DNA from: RHLJ01 sp965242845
GTDB lineage: Bacteria > Bacteroidota > Rhodothermia > Balneolales > Balneolaceae
NCBI GenBank assembly: GCA_965242845.1
Contig: CBDETC010000001.1
Coordinates: forward strand, 562,855 to 626,854
Direction of reading: 5' to 3'
DNA: 64,000 bases
A program made the position numbers and the translations under genes. The notes under the pieces are model-generated. The model was not told the DNA's origin, ran no database searches, and saw only the letters and a program-made list of their open reading frames with translations. The first letter of the stretch is position 1. Each line of letters opens with the position of its first letter. Positions 25,617-34,296 of this stretch are shown here, piece by piece.

Positions 25617-26848
25617 CTCACTCCCTTATTCTTTTCCTCGATCCATTTCCCCATAAATTTTGTACTACTCATTGTATGATGCTGCAGCATAGCGCCAATA
25701 AAGTTATTAGCTCTATGCTGCTTTATTACCTTTCTCAGCTCTTGTAACCGACGTACTAGAGTATTGCTATGACTTTCTTTATTGAAGCGATTATTTAAGA
25801 TTTTCAGACCATGCAATTGAGCGCGTTCCCATTTTGCCGAAGAAGTATATAACTCGATAGCCATCTGCACTATTTCGTTAGTTGTGTTAGCAATTGACCC
25901 GGGCCAACCTAACACTCCGGGTATCCCTTCTGCTCCAATCCTTGTTGTAATAGATGGAAGACCATGCTGCATAGCCTCAATAAACTTACCTTTTAGCCCT
26001 GCTCCAAATCGAATAGGCGCCAGCAACACACGAGCACTTGAAAAGACTTCGGCTACACTTGAAGCTCTCCCCTTCACCAGAAATCCTTCTCTTTCATTAT
26101 GCAGTTGGAATACTTTGTCTTTTGGGTAAGCTCCGTAAATATGTAACTCAACACTCGGTAATTCTTTCCTAATCGTAGGCCAAATTTCTTTTTTTAGATA
26201 TTGAACTGTATCCCAGTTTGGCTCATGAAGAAAATTCCCAATCCATACAAAATGTTTTCTCTCCTCAAAAGTATTCCAGCTCTCAGATTCTTTTCCGGAA
26301 ACAGAATCAGGCATAAAAGGTGTGTAGTGTATCAAAGATTGATCCATATTGAAAGAGTGATGCAATAACTCCATCTCGAATTCGGAAATTATCAGTGACA
26401 AATCGCTTCGATATATGCTGGCCATTTCTCTTAGAGAGGTTTCATTATGCAAATCTTCTTTATTGCTTTCCCTCTTCTCCTTCAAAGCTATTCTTCTGGC
26501 ATCCCTAAGTCCATGAAGATCTTCAGTATCAAGAATTCTTAATGCTTCAGGACAAACTTCGGCTACCCTCCACCCAAATTGTTCCTCGGTCATAAAACGA
26601 TCAAACAAAACGAGGTCTGGTTTCAGTTCTGCTATAAAGTGATCAAAGGAAGAGTCGTTTAAAAGAATCGGAACCGCTTTAATACCAAACGAGTTAAGAT
26701 TTGTTGAATAATCACTTTCGCTAGCTGCTGAAGCAAAGCTAAGCTCCCAGTTCTGTTGCTGAAAAAGCTCAATGAGCTGGAGTATTCGAGAACCAGCCGC
26801 AGAGGAATCAGGCTCTGGCCAAACCTTACCAATAATTAAGATGTTCAA
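25613..26848 (-). CDS. Glycosyltransferase, GT4-like
   Basis: A 411-residue GT-B enzyme. The N-terminal Rossmann domain begins MNILIIGKVWPEPDSSAAGS and continues with DLVLFDRFMTEEQFGWR. The C-terminal donor-binding domain has HFVWIGNFLHEPNWDTVQYL and VLLAPIRFGAGLKGKFIEA, with the Glu of the E-x7-E-like region. It transfers a sugar from a nucleotide donor to an unknown acceptor. The gene for the 30-residue-repeat membrane protein ends 16 bases before its start, so both come from one transcript. This enzyme stands alone; no other polysaccharide genes are near. Confidence 0.88.
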   Translation of the reverse strand: MNILIIGKVWPEPDSSAAGSRILQLIELFQQQNWELSFASAASESDYSTNLNSFGIKAVPILLNDSSFDHFIAELKPDLVLFDRFMTEEQFGWRVAEVCPEALRILDTEDLHGLRDARRIALKEKRESNKEDLHNETSLREMASIYRSDLSLIISEFEMELLHHSFNMDQSLIHYTPFMPDSVSGKESESWNTFEERKHFVWIGNFLHEPNWDTVQYLKKEIWPTIRKELPSVELHIYGAYPKDKVFQLHNEREGFLVKGRASSVAEVFSSARVLLAPIRFGAGLKGKFIEAMQHGLPSITTRIGAEGIPGVLGWPGSIANTTNEIVQMAIELYTSSAKWERAQLHGLKILNNRFNKESHSNTLVRRLQELRKVIKQHRANNFIGAMLQHHTMSSTKFMGKWIEEKNKGVS

Positions 26849-26864
26849 GGAGCGATTACACTAG

Positions 26865-27857
26865 TTAATTATCATTCATATACACACGAATAATATCAGA
26901 ATAGCTCATATCATCCAACAGGTCTCGTTGGGCCAATTCTCTTAAGAATGAAGTAGTAACTCCATTGGCATAAAGACCGATGATTCCTGAATAACTCAGC
27001 TCGTCCAGGTAATCAATTTCATTTAATGTATTAAGGTAATTAAGCGTCACGCCATTGGAATACATTCCAATTATCCCTGAATAGGATACTTCATCCAGAT
27101 AATCGAGGTCATTAAGTCCCTTTAAATAGCTCTCTGATATCCCATTTGCGTACAAACCAATGATTCCAGAATAGTTCACTTCGTCCAGGTAATCCAAATC
27201 GTTTAGTGTTTCCAAATATCCAGTAGTAACTCCATTGGCATAAAGACCGATGATTCCTGAGTAATTTACCTCATCAAGGTAATCCAGTTCATTAAGTTTA
27301 TCGAGATAAGAAGTCGGAACCCCATTCGCATAGAGACCTATTACCCCGGAATAATTAAGTTCATCGAGATAATCTAGTTCGTTCAGCTTTTCCATATAAC
27401 TGATAGGAACTCCATTATTGTATAGTGCCAAAACCTCAGTACTTGCCGGATTTGACTCGAATCCTAAATTCCCTAGGGCGGCAGAGTATTCCAAAATAGA
27501 ACTGGAACCAGAAACTTGCTCCTGCTCTAAAGCTTCCCGAACTGCATTGCCTTCTACCTGAGTAACTGCATCGTTGTCTGAGAAAAACCCTCCTACTCCC
27601 TGGCTGGTTTGAGTAATCGCATTTAATGGATTCCAGTCGAAGTACCAAAGAAAGATAATCGCAAGGACTATAGCTATTACTGTTCTATCTCTTTTCTTTG
27701 TGCTGTTTTCTTTTACTCTATAAGTAACACCAGGCCTTATATCCTCGTCATCTGCCCTGGATTGTTCATCAATATATTGATCGAGATTAAAGTCGGGATC
27801 ATTATTATCCAAATCGTTGGGTATCCCCTTTCGGAACTTGTCTTTATTTGTGCTCAT
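26865..27857 (-). CDS. Membrane protein with 30-residue repeats (unknown)
   Basis: A 330-residue protein not recognised as a named family. An acidic cytoplasmic N-terminus (1-57) is followed by one transmembrane helix (about 59-75), a linker (to 140), and six complete plus one partial repeat of exactly 30 residues to the C-terminus. The core unit is LYANGVpTsYLdkLNeLDYL, followed by DEvNYSGII. The repeats look like paired helices and recall the short repeats found after BlaR-type sensor proteases in Bacteroidota (GV.pEYI..L...GY). No signal peptide is seen, so the helix acts as an anchor and the repeats should be periplasmic. It precedes a glycosyltransferase in one transcript. Confidence 0.7.
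   Translation of the reverse strand: MSTNKDKFRKGIPNDLDNNDPDFNLDQYIDEQSRADDEDIRPGVTYRVKENSTKKRDRTVIAIVLAIIFLWYFDWNPLNAITQTSQGVGGFFSDNDAVTQVEGNAVREALEQEQVSGSSSILEYSAALGNLGFESNPASTEVLALYNNGVPISYMEKLNELDYLDELNYSGVIGLYANGVPTSYLDKLNELDYLDEVNYSGIIGLYANGVTTGYLETLNDLDYLDEVNYSGIIGLYANGISESYLKGLNDLDYLDEVSYSGIIGMYSNGVTLNYLNTLNEIDYLDELSYSGIIGLYANGVTTSFLRELAQRDLLDDMSYSDIIRVYMNDN
26868..27437 (-). repeat. Tandem 90-base coding repeats
   Basis: Six units of 90 bases and a partial seventh encode the 30-residue repeats of the membrane protein at 26865-27857. The units stay in frame and diverge mainly at silent or surface positions. No spacer sequences occur, so this is not a CRISPR array. Confidence 0.9.
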
Positions 27858-28009
27858 AATGCCCTGAATGGTTTAGAAATCTGCCGGATACACGGCTGTG
27901 AACGTTTATAGTTTCAATGCCCATTTGAATTTATGGGATTGAGTAGTACAATAAAAAATACTATCTCTACTATTTATATATCCCTTCAAAACAGAAGACA
28001 TCAATTAAT

Positions 28010-28630
28010 ATGAAAACACTCCCTTTAGCACTTTCACATTTAAATCCAGAGCTAGAAGCTGAGATTTTGGAGTCATCCATTTATAGAGAACTGCCTAAAG
28101 GAGCTCAAATACTTAGAGAAGGTGAATTTGTTGCTGTTGTACCTATTGTATTAGAAGGACTTATTAAAGTTTTCACAAGCCATGAAGACAAGGAACTTCT
28201 ACTCTATTACATAAGGCCTAATGAAAGTTGTGTGATGTCTTTTTCATCTGGTTTAAAGAATGAACCAAGCAAAGTATTTGCGCTAACTGAAGAAGACACT
28301 TCCGCTATTCTTCTACCAGTTGATAAATTAAGTAGATGGACAAGAGAGTATCCTGATTTAAATAGCTTATTCTATCAACAGTACAATTTGAGGTACAGCG
28401 AATTACTTGACACGATAAATCATGTCCTTTTTGATAAAATGGATAAGCGACTTTATGATTTTCTAGAAAAGAGAAAACGCCTCACTAACAAAAACCCTTT
28501 AAAGATATCTCATAGACAAATAGCTAATGAGCTGGGAACTGCACGCGAAGTAATTAGCAGAATCATGAAAAAATTGGAACATGAGGGGAAAGTAAAACAG
28601 CATTCAAATAGTATCGAATTACTCGATTAG
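28010..28630 (+). CDS. Crp/Fnr-family transcription regulator
   Basis: A 206-residue regulator with an N-terminal cyclic-nucleotide-binding-like beta-roll (LPKGAQILREGEFVAVVPIVLEGLIKVF) and a C-terminal winged helix (LKISHRQIANELGTAREVISRIMKKLEHEGKV). The arginine and glutamate of a true cAMP site are not evident, and no cluster of N-terminal cysteines for an iron-sulfur centre is present, so the signal is unknown. It stands before two small membrane proteins, the likely targets. Confidence 0.88.
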   Translation: MKTLPLALSHLNPELEAEILESSIYRELPKGAQILREGEFVAVVPIVLEGLIKVFTSHEDKELLLYYIRPNESCVMSFSSGLKNEPSKVFALTEEDTSAILLPVDKLSRWTREYPDLNSLFYQQYNLRYSELLDTINHVLFDKMDKRLYDFLEKRKRLTNKNPLKISHRQIANELGTAREVISRIMKKLEHEGKVKQHSNSIELLD

Positions 28631-28681
28631 TGACTAAAGTCACTGACCTGGAGTTTCATTTGGATTAAATTGTATAAGGCT

Positions 28682-28777
28682 ATGAAGAGCAAAGCATTTA
28701 AACTAATAGTAATCTGTATACTGTGCTTCCTGATAATAACAGGAATAGTTCTTTTAGCTGAATATCTATTAATCTAA
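28682..28777 (+). CDS. 31-residue single-helix membrane microprotein
   Basis: A short reading frame coding MKSKAFKLIVICILCFLIIT and 11 more residues: a basic N-terminus, about 20 hydrophobic residues with two cysteines, and LAEYLLI at the end. It sits between the Crp/Fnr gene and the DUF2892 gene in the same orientation, 51 bases after one and 10 before the other, which suggests it belongs to the same transcript. The start is preceded only by a weak AAGG. No family is recognised. Coding status is plausible but unproven. Confidence 0.45.
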   Translation: MKSKAFKLIVICILCFLIITGIVLLAEYLLI

Positions 28778-28787
28778 TTCTAGAAAA

Positions 28788-29006
28788 ATGAAAAAGAATA
28801 TGGGAAATGCTGACCGAATAATTCGGATAGTACTGGCAGCAATTATAGGAACTCTTTATTTCACAAATGTCATTTCTGGTACGCTAGGCATCATCTTCCT
28901 GGTACTAGCAGGCATTTTTGTATTAACCTCATTTATAAGCTTTTGTCCGCTATATGCATCATTTGGGCTTAGCACCTGCAAAGTAAACATGGAAGAGCAA
29001 GGCTAA
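28788..29006 (+). CDS. DUF2892 small inner-membrane protein
   Basis: A 72-residue protein beginning MKKNMGNADRIIRIVLAAII with two hydrophobic helices, ending FCPLYASFGLSTCK. This is the DUF2892 (YgaP-tail-like) pattern, with the FCPLY cysteine typical of the group. Members are often fused to, or placed beside, rhodanese or redox genes and Crp/Fnr regulators. A role in sulfur or redox stress is a guess from that company. Confidence 0.85.
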   Translation: MKKNMGNADRIIRIVLAAIIGTLYFTNVISGTLGIIFLVLAGIFVLTSFISFCPLYASFGLSTCKVNMEEQG

Positions 29007-29021
29007 AATAGCCCCGTAAAA

Positions 29022-32000
29022 TCACATATTTCTTCTATACTGACCTCCTACTTCATAGAGTGCATGAGAGATTTGTCCTAAGGAAGCTACTTTAACCGTT
29101 TCCATTAGTTCTTCGAAAATATTACCATTTGTTCTGGCAACGGTTTTAAGACGACCTAATGCTTTTTGGGCTTCATCCTCATTTCGATTCCAGAAAGATT
29201 CGAGATTGGTAATCTGTTGTTTCTTTTCCTCTTCGGTAGACCGGATAAGTTCTACCGGTTTATTTTCTTCTTCACTTCCTTTACCGAAGAAAGTATTCAC
29301 TCCAATAATAGGAAGTTCGCCACTATGTTTTTTGCTTTCGTAAAAGAGACTTTCATCCTGGATCTTTCCACGCTGGTACATGCTTTCCATTGCACCAAGC
29401 ACTCCTCCCCGATCAGTAATTCGATCAAATTCGGTGAGTATTGCTTCCTCTACTAAATCCGTGAGCTCATCAATGAAGAAGGACCCTTGATTGATGTTCT
29501 CATTCTTAGCTGTTCCGAGCTCTTTATTAATGATCATTTGGATAGCTAATGCCCTTCGAACTGACTCCTCAGTCGGAGTGGTAATTGCTTCATCATAAGC
29601 ATTGGTATGCAATGAGTTACAATTATCATATATCGCCAATAAAGCTTGCAGTGTAGTTCGAATATCATTGAACTGAATCTCCTGGGCGTGTAAAGAACGG
29701 CCACTAGTTTGAATATGATATTTCAGCTTTTGGGATCGATCATTCGCTTCATATTTATTCTTCATAGAAACCGCCCAAATTCTTCTGGCAACCCTACCAA
29801 TAACCGAATATTCAGGGTCTAGTCCATTGCTGAAGAAGAAAGAAAGGTTGTGTGCAAAGTCATCAATATTCAATCCCCTGGCGAGATAATACTCTACATA
29901 AGTAAATCCATTAGCTAATGTGAACGCCGCCTGAGTGACCGGGTTAGCTCCTGCTTCTGCGATATGGTATCCGGAAATAGAAACAGAGTAGTAGTTTCTC
30001 ACTTGATGTTGAGTAAAGTATTCCTGGATATCTCCCATCATCTTAAGTGCAAACTCTGTAGAGAAAATACAGGTGTTCTGAGCCTGATCTTCTTTTAGAA
30101 TATCTGCCTGTACGGTACCTCGTACTACGCTGAGGGCCTGGGCTTTAATCTTTTTGTACGTTTCCTCATCTACTAACTTGTCGCCCGTAATGCCCAAAAG
30201 GCCCAATCCAAATTCATTATTTCCTTTAGGGATTTCATTAGAATACACCGGAACAGGTACTCCCAGGTTTTCAAAATGATTATGAACCTTCTTTAGAGCT
30301 TCTTCCCACTTCCCTTCCGATTTGAGATATCGCTCTACCTCTTGATCAATTGCCGTATTCATAAACATGGCCAGGATCATAGGTGCCGGACCATTAATGG
30401 TCATAGATACAGAAGTAGTTGGTTTTGTAAGCTCAAACCCGGAATACAGCTTCTTCATGTCATCAAGCGTACAAATACTCACTCCAGAATTTCCAATCTT
30501 TCCATAGATGTCAGGCCTAAAGCCCGGATCTTCACCATATAGAGTTACGGAATCAAAAGCGGTTGAAAGCCGGGCAGCTGGCAATCCCTCGCTTACAAAG
30601 TGGAATCGTTTATTGGTCCGTTCAGGAGTTCCTTCTCCTGCAAACATTCTCGTTGGGTCTTCTCCCTCTCGTTTAAAAGGAAATACGCCTGCCGTGTAAG
30701 GAAAATATCCCGGCAGATTCTCTTTCAACGCAAAGCGAAGCCTTTCACCCGCATTTTTTGCTTTAGGAAGTGCCACCCTGGGGATTTGGAGACCACTTAA
30801 TGACTCTCGGTAAAGCTTATTTTTGATCACTTTATCCCGAATCTGGATATCAAAGCTTTCTTCCTGATATTTATTTGTCAGGTCATCCCAGTTCTCAAGG
30901 ATATTTTTAGGGCCCCTATCTAATTCATCTTCCCACCTGGTTTGCAATGCCTCAAGAGGAGTCAGTAACTCTCCACTTACTTCGCTAGTTGAATCTTCAA
31001 GCTGAGCTAACGCTCCTTTTACCTGATCCCATTTGGAAGCTATTTCAACTTGCTGCTCGGCCCATTGGTGGTAATTTCTAACTGTTTCAGAGATCTCGGA
31101 TAAATAGCGAACTCGCTTACCAGGAATGATAGACTGAGACTGAATATCGTCAGATGGCCTAGAATTGGTATATATCTTTGGCTCCCAGTTAATCGAGTAT
31201 TCTATATTGATTCGATCAACAAGAGCCTTAAAAAGGCGATTTACCCCTTCATCATTAAATTGAGCTGCAATGGTAGGAAATACAGCCATTTCTTCGGGAT
31301 TCGTGTGCCACTGACCTGAGTTTCGCTGCATTTGCTTTCGAACATCCCGGAGAGCATCCATCGACCCCTTCTTTTCAAACTTATTCAATACCACAATATC
31401 AGCAAGGTCCAGCATATTGATCTTTTCAAGCTGAGTAGCTGCACCATATTCGCTGGTCATCACATAAATCGGGATATCAGTCAGATCTACGATTTCAGTT
31501 CCACTTTGTCCTATCCCGCTTGTTTCTACAATGATTAAGTCAAAACCAGCAACTTTATACAATTCAATAACAGCTTCTAAAGCCGCACTTGTAGATCTGT
31601 TCGAAGCTCTGGTTGCCAAACTCCTCATAAACACTCTATGAGTATCTATACTGTTCATTCTGATTCGATCCCCCAGAAGTGCTCCACCTGTTTTTAAGCG
31701 GGATGGATCTACTGAAATTATACCAATAGATAACTCTTCAAATTCTGTAAGAAAACGACGCACTATTTCATCAGTGAGCGAGCTTTTACCTGCTCCGCCA
31801 GTTCCGGTAATACCTAATAGTGGAGTACGATTTTTAGAATCATATTCAAGCTTTTTCCCTTTGCTAATCAGATGGTTAGCCGAATCATATAAAAGTAAAT
31901 CTTCCCTGTTATTTTCTAATGCAGTAATTGCTTTAGCAAGACTTATAACATCCTTTTCTTGCAACTTCTGGGCATCAAAATCTCCCATTTCAACCGGGTC

Positions 32001-32489
32001 AAAATCACACTCTCTGAGCATGAAATTGATCATTCCCTGAAGACCCATTTTGCTTCCATCTTCCACTGAAAAAATCCGGGTTACGCCAGATGCATGGAGA
32101 TCATCAATCTCTTCCTGTACGATTACTCCACCTCCACCACCAAATACTTTGATGTGACCTGCCCCATGTTCTTCAAGTAATTCAATCATATACTTGAAAT
32201 ACTCGACATGCCCACCCTGATAAGAACTAATGGCTATACCCTGTACATCTTCCTGGATTGCACAATTAACTATTTCATGTACCGAACGATTATGGCCCAG
32301 GTGAATTACTTCAGCACCGCTGCTCTGTAATATCCTTCGCATGATATTGATACTCGCATCATGTCCATCAAATAAACTGGCTGCCGTAACAAATCGAATC
32401 TTATGTTTCGATGTATATGGAGAATTCTGGTCTGCAGGTAGATTCGAATTACTCTCTTTTGATTTTACTTCTTTTGTTTTAATTGACAT
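29022..32489 (-). CDS. icmF: Fused isobutyryl-CoA mutase (IcmF)
   Basis: A 1,155-residue B12 enzyme that interconverts isobutyryl- and n-butyryl-CoA. Order: adenosylcobalamin-binding domain (about 25-160, with the lower-ligand His in LFDGHDASINIMRR), G-protein chaperone (about 215-470, P-loop GITGTGGAGKSSLTDE), linker, mutase barrel (about 580-1150). The substrate pocket has GVFPFKR (Phe where methylmalonyl-CoA mutase has Tyr) and DQAQNTCIF (Gln where that enzyme has Arg). This points to isobutyryl- rather than methylmalonyl-CoA as substrate. Length and fusion order match known IcmF proteins. The C-terminus is intact. It is a single gene with its own -7 box. Confidence 0.95.
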   Translation of the reverse strand: MSIKTKEVKSKESNSNLPADQNSPYTSKHKIRFVTAASLFDGHDASINIMRRILQSSGAEVIHLGHNRSVHEIVNCAIQEDVQGIAISSYQGGHVEYFKYMIELLEEHGAGHIKVFGGGGGVIVQEEIDDLHASGVTRIFSVEDGSKMGLQGMINFMLRECDFDPVEMGDFDAQKLQEKDVISLAKAITALENNREDLLLYDSANHLISKGKKLEYDSKNRTPLLGITGTGGAGKSSLTDEIVRRFLTEFEELSIGIISVDPSRLKTGGALLGDRIRMNSIDTHRVFMRSLATRASNRSTSAALEAVIELYKVAGFDLIIVETSGIGQSGTEIVDLTDIPIYVMTSEYGAATQLEKINMLDLADIVVLNKFEKKGSMDALRDVRKQMQRNSGQWHTNPEEMAVFPTIAAQFNDEGVNRLFKALVDRINIEYSINWEPKIYTNSRPSDDIQSQSIIPGKRVRYLSEISETVRNYHQWAEQQVEIASKWDQVKGALAQLEDSTSEVSGELLTPLEALQTRWEDELDRGPKNILENWDDLTNKYQEESFDIQIRDKVIKNKLYRESLSGLQIPRVALPKAKNAGERLRFALKENLPGYFPYTAGVFPFKREGEDPTRMFAGEGTPERTNKRFHFVSEGLPAARLSTAFDSVTLYGEDPGFRPDIYGKIGNSGVSICTLDDMKKLYSGFELTKPTTSVSMTINGPAPMILAMFMNTAIDQEVERYLKSEGKWEEALKKVHNHFENLGVPVPVYSNEIPKGNNEFGLGLLGITGDKLVDEETYKKIKAQALSVVRGTVQADILKEDQAQNTCIFSTEFALKMMGDIQEYFTQHQVRNYYSVSISGYHIAEAGANPVTQAAFTLANGFTYVEYYLARGLNIDDFAHNLSFFFSNGLDPEYSVIGRVARRIWAVSMKNKYEANDRSQKLKYHIQTSGRSLHAQEIQFNDIRTTLQALLAIYDNCNSLHTNAYDEAITTPTEESVRRALAIQMIINKELGTAKNENINQGSFFIDELTDLVEEAILTEFDRITDRGGVLGAMESMYQRGKIQDESLFYESKKHSGELPIIGVNTFFGKGSEEENKPVELIRSTEEEKKQQITNLESFWNRNEDEAQKALGRLKTVARTNGNIFEELMETVKVASLGQISHALYEVGGQYRRNM

Positions 32490-32518
32490 AAAGTAGTTTC
32501 AGTTTATGGAAGCGGTTC

Positions 32519-32526
32519 CAAAGATA
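32519..32526 (-). promoter_or_regulatory. -7 promoter box of icmF
   Basis: TATCTTTG on the minus strand, an exact TAnnTTTG match about 30 bases upstream of the icmF ATG. No TTG is apparent at the expected upstream distance. Confidence 0.5.
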
Positions 32527-32603
32527 AGGATTTGTTCACGCCTTTTGTAGGCTCTTAACGATAATGTTTATTAAACAATCAATAATAATCAGGGTTAAAA
32601 CCG

Positions 32604-34244
32604 CTAAAATTCTAAAATAATTTCTGAGGAAAAACCCTGCCTAACCTGAACTCCTCGTTGAATATAGTATGGTTCGGGGGCTTCATATGGAAAAGGCAGA
32701 CCATGATCCCACTTGCTATTGCCATTCTCATCTACAAACACCTTGATTGTATATGAAACTGGCGCGAGACTCTGTATTTCAAGACTGTCTGTAAAAGTAG
32801 TATCTATTGATATACCGAGTTTTTCATTTTCCAGAAGAAGGCTGAATTGTGTGCTATCGCTACTCTCAGACTTTATCATCAGTCCGCCCAGTTGAATTTC
32901 GTCCCAAATCTCTGGTGTAAACAACTGACGCCTTCTGGAAAGCGGATTCCATACTAGAAACTGGTAATTTAACCCTTCAATCCATGAACCTTGTGGTTGT
33001 ATAAATAGCTTGTTGTTTATTATTTCTATTGCCGGCCAGTCATTAAAGCTAACATCTCCTTCTACAACTACAATCGAGTCGGTAATCATTGGATCTTGTA
33101 TTGGAGCAGCATAGGTAATTTCAACAGCCTGGGAAGGGAAAATTCCGTTTTGTGTTTCATGCCGCATAATTCGCTGCAATGTTGTATCCGCTTGATTACT
33201 TCCTTCAAAAACTATTCCTGAACCAATAGCGACATTTCCTGCAGCATCTGTAATACCTGTTAATTGTATTGAATACTCCTGGGTCGCTTCTAACGCCTCC
33301 CTTGTTTGGGCAAATGCTACAAATGGATCTTTTTGAGAAGCGTACAGTACATATCCGGGAGAATATTCCTCGTTAAGGGAGTCCAGAACAGATACAGAAG
33401 CCCCTTCTTGCACTGATATATTCTCATTAAATCTAAGTCTTAACCGATTTGATGAAAACATACCCACTCCAAGTAATTTGGGTTCGGTAGTATCCGGTTT
33501 GGTTATATAGAGTACATCCAGAGTGTCACTACCAGCCTTACCGAGAGTTATAAACTCTTCTGAAAAAGGCTGAGCATCTTCCCTTCCCTCTTCCCAAATC
33601 TTATTTCTGTTTCTGTCATCAACATAAAGAGCTTTATAAACTCCTTCCCTTAAGTAGGCAAAATTAAATTCTCCAGAAGTATCTGTTTCAGCCTGATAGG
33701 TTGCTTTTTGAGAGAAATCGATCGGCTCCCGATATAGCAATACCTTTACAGCATCTGCTGACCTGCCACTTTCTGCTTCTTTAATTCGCCCGGTAATAGT
33801 TCCTTCGTCAATTTCATTTCCTGTAGATACTGCAACTATAATAGGTTTCCCCATTTTATTTCTTCTTGTATCAGTAATATTTCCCCCCAGGGTAACAATG
33901 ATAGTAGTTGAATCAGGTAAAGGGTCAGTAAATTGTATTGAGAGTTTTTTCTTTTTCCACCTTAATCGATATTCAAGGTCAAGATCAGGCTCAACGGTAA
34001 TGTTAGCAGGGACAGAAGATCTTTGAATAAACTCAGAAAACTGAAACTCAAAAGTGTCTCCTGTGAAATTTGTCGAACCCGGTAATGGTGTTGTTTCTAA
34101 TACTCTTGGAGCTTGTTTATCGGGTGGGCCACCAGTTGGAGCAATTGGAGTTGCACAGCTGTATGTCACTAAAAAAAAGACTAACACCAAAATGTGATAT
34201 AACAAGGGATTTTTTTTGGCGTAATTTTGTGTGAGCTTAATCAT
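32604..34244 (-). CDS. Lipoprotein with Ig-like (SbsA/Big_5-type) domains
   Basis: A 546-residue lipoprotein. ATG at 34244 (MIKLTQNYAKKNPLLYHILV) gives a proper signal peptide with the lipobox VTYSC; the longer frame from 34355 adds 37 implausible residues. After TGGPPDKQAPRVLETTPLPGS comes a Big_5-like domain (FEFQFSEFIQ). Then comes a carboxypeptidase-regulatory-type stretch (GEFNFAYLREGVYKALYVDD), a second Ig-like part and a C-terminal EF-hand-like loop (DENGNSKWDHG). This pattern is common in Bacteroidota surface lipoproteins, with no known function. It diverges from the COG3014-like gene. A TATATTTG box (34249-34256) lies only five bases upstream of the ATG, so the message may be almost leaderless. 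Confidence 0.82.
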   Translation of the reverse strand: MIKLTQNYAKKNPLLYHILVLVFFLVTYSCATPIAPTGGPPDKQAPRVLETTPLPGSTNFTGDTFEFQFSEFIQRSSVPANITVEPDLDLEYRLRWKKKKLSIQFTDPLPDSTTIIVTLGGNITDTRRNKMGKPIIVAVSTGNEIDEGTITGRIKEAESGRSADAVKVLLYREPIDFSQKATYQAETDTSGEFNFAYLREGVYKALYVDDRNRNKIWEEGREDAQPFSEEFITLGKAGSDTLDVLYITKPDTTEPKLLGVGMFSSNRLRLRFNENISVQEGASVSVLDSLNEEYSPGYVLYASQKDPFVAFAQTREALEATQEYSIQLTGITDAAGNVAIGSGIVFEGSNQADTTLQRIMRHETQNGIFPSQAVEITYAAPIQDPMITDSIVVVEGDVSFNDWPAIEIINNKLFIQPQGSWIEGLNYQFLVWNPLSRRRQLFTPEIWDEIQLGGLMIKSESSDSTQFSLLLENEKLGISIDTTFTDSLEIQSLAPVSYTIKVFVDENGNSKWDHGLPFPYEAPEPYYIQRGVQVRQGFSSEIILEF

Positions 34245-34248
34245 CGAG

Positions 34249-34256
34249 CAAATATA
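34249..34256 (-). promoter_or_regulatory. Possible -7 box of the Ig-like lipoprotein gene
   Basis: TATATTTG (minus strand) fits TAnnTTTG and lies five bases upstream of the ATG at 34244, so transcription could begin at or near the start codon. Confidence 0.35.
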
Positions 34257-34296
34257 CAAACGGGATTTAAAACTTATGAGGTTGATCAAAAAATAG

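Noticed and set aside
26868..27437. Direct repeats that could be taken for a CRISPR array
   Set aside because: The 90-base units lie in frame without spacers and encode a regular 30-residue protein repeat.
29022..32489. Methylmalonyl-CoA mutase as the identity of the 1,155-residue protein
   Set aside because: Fused G-protein domain, order of domains and the Phe and Gln pocket residues fit isobutyryl-CoA mutase instead.
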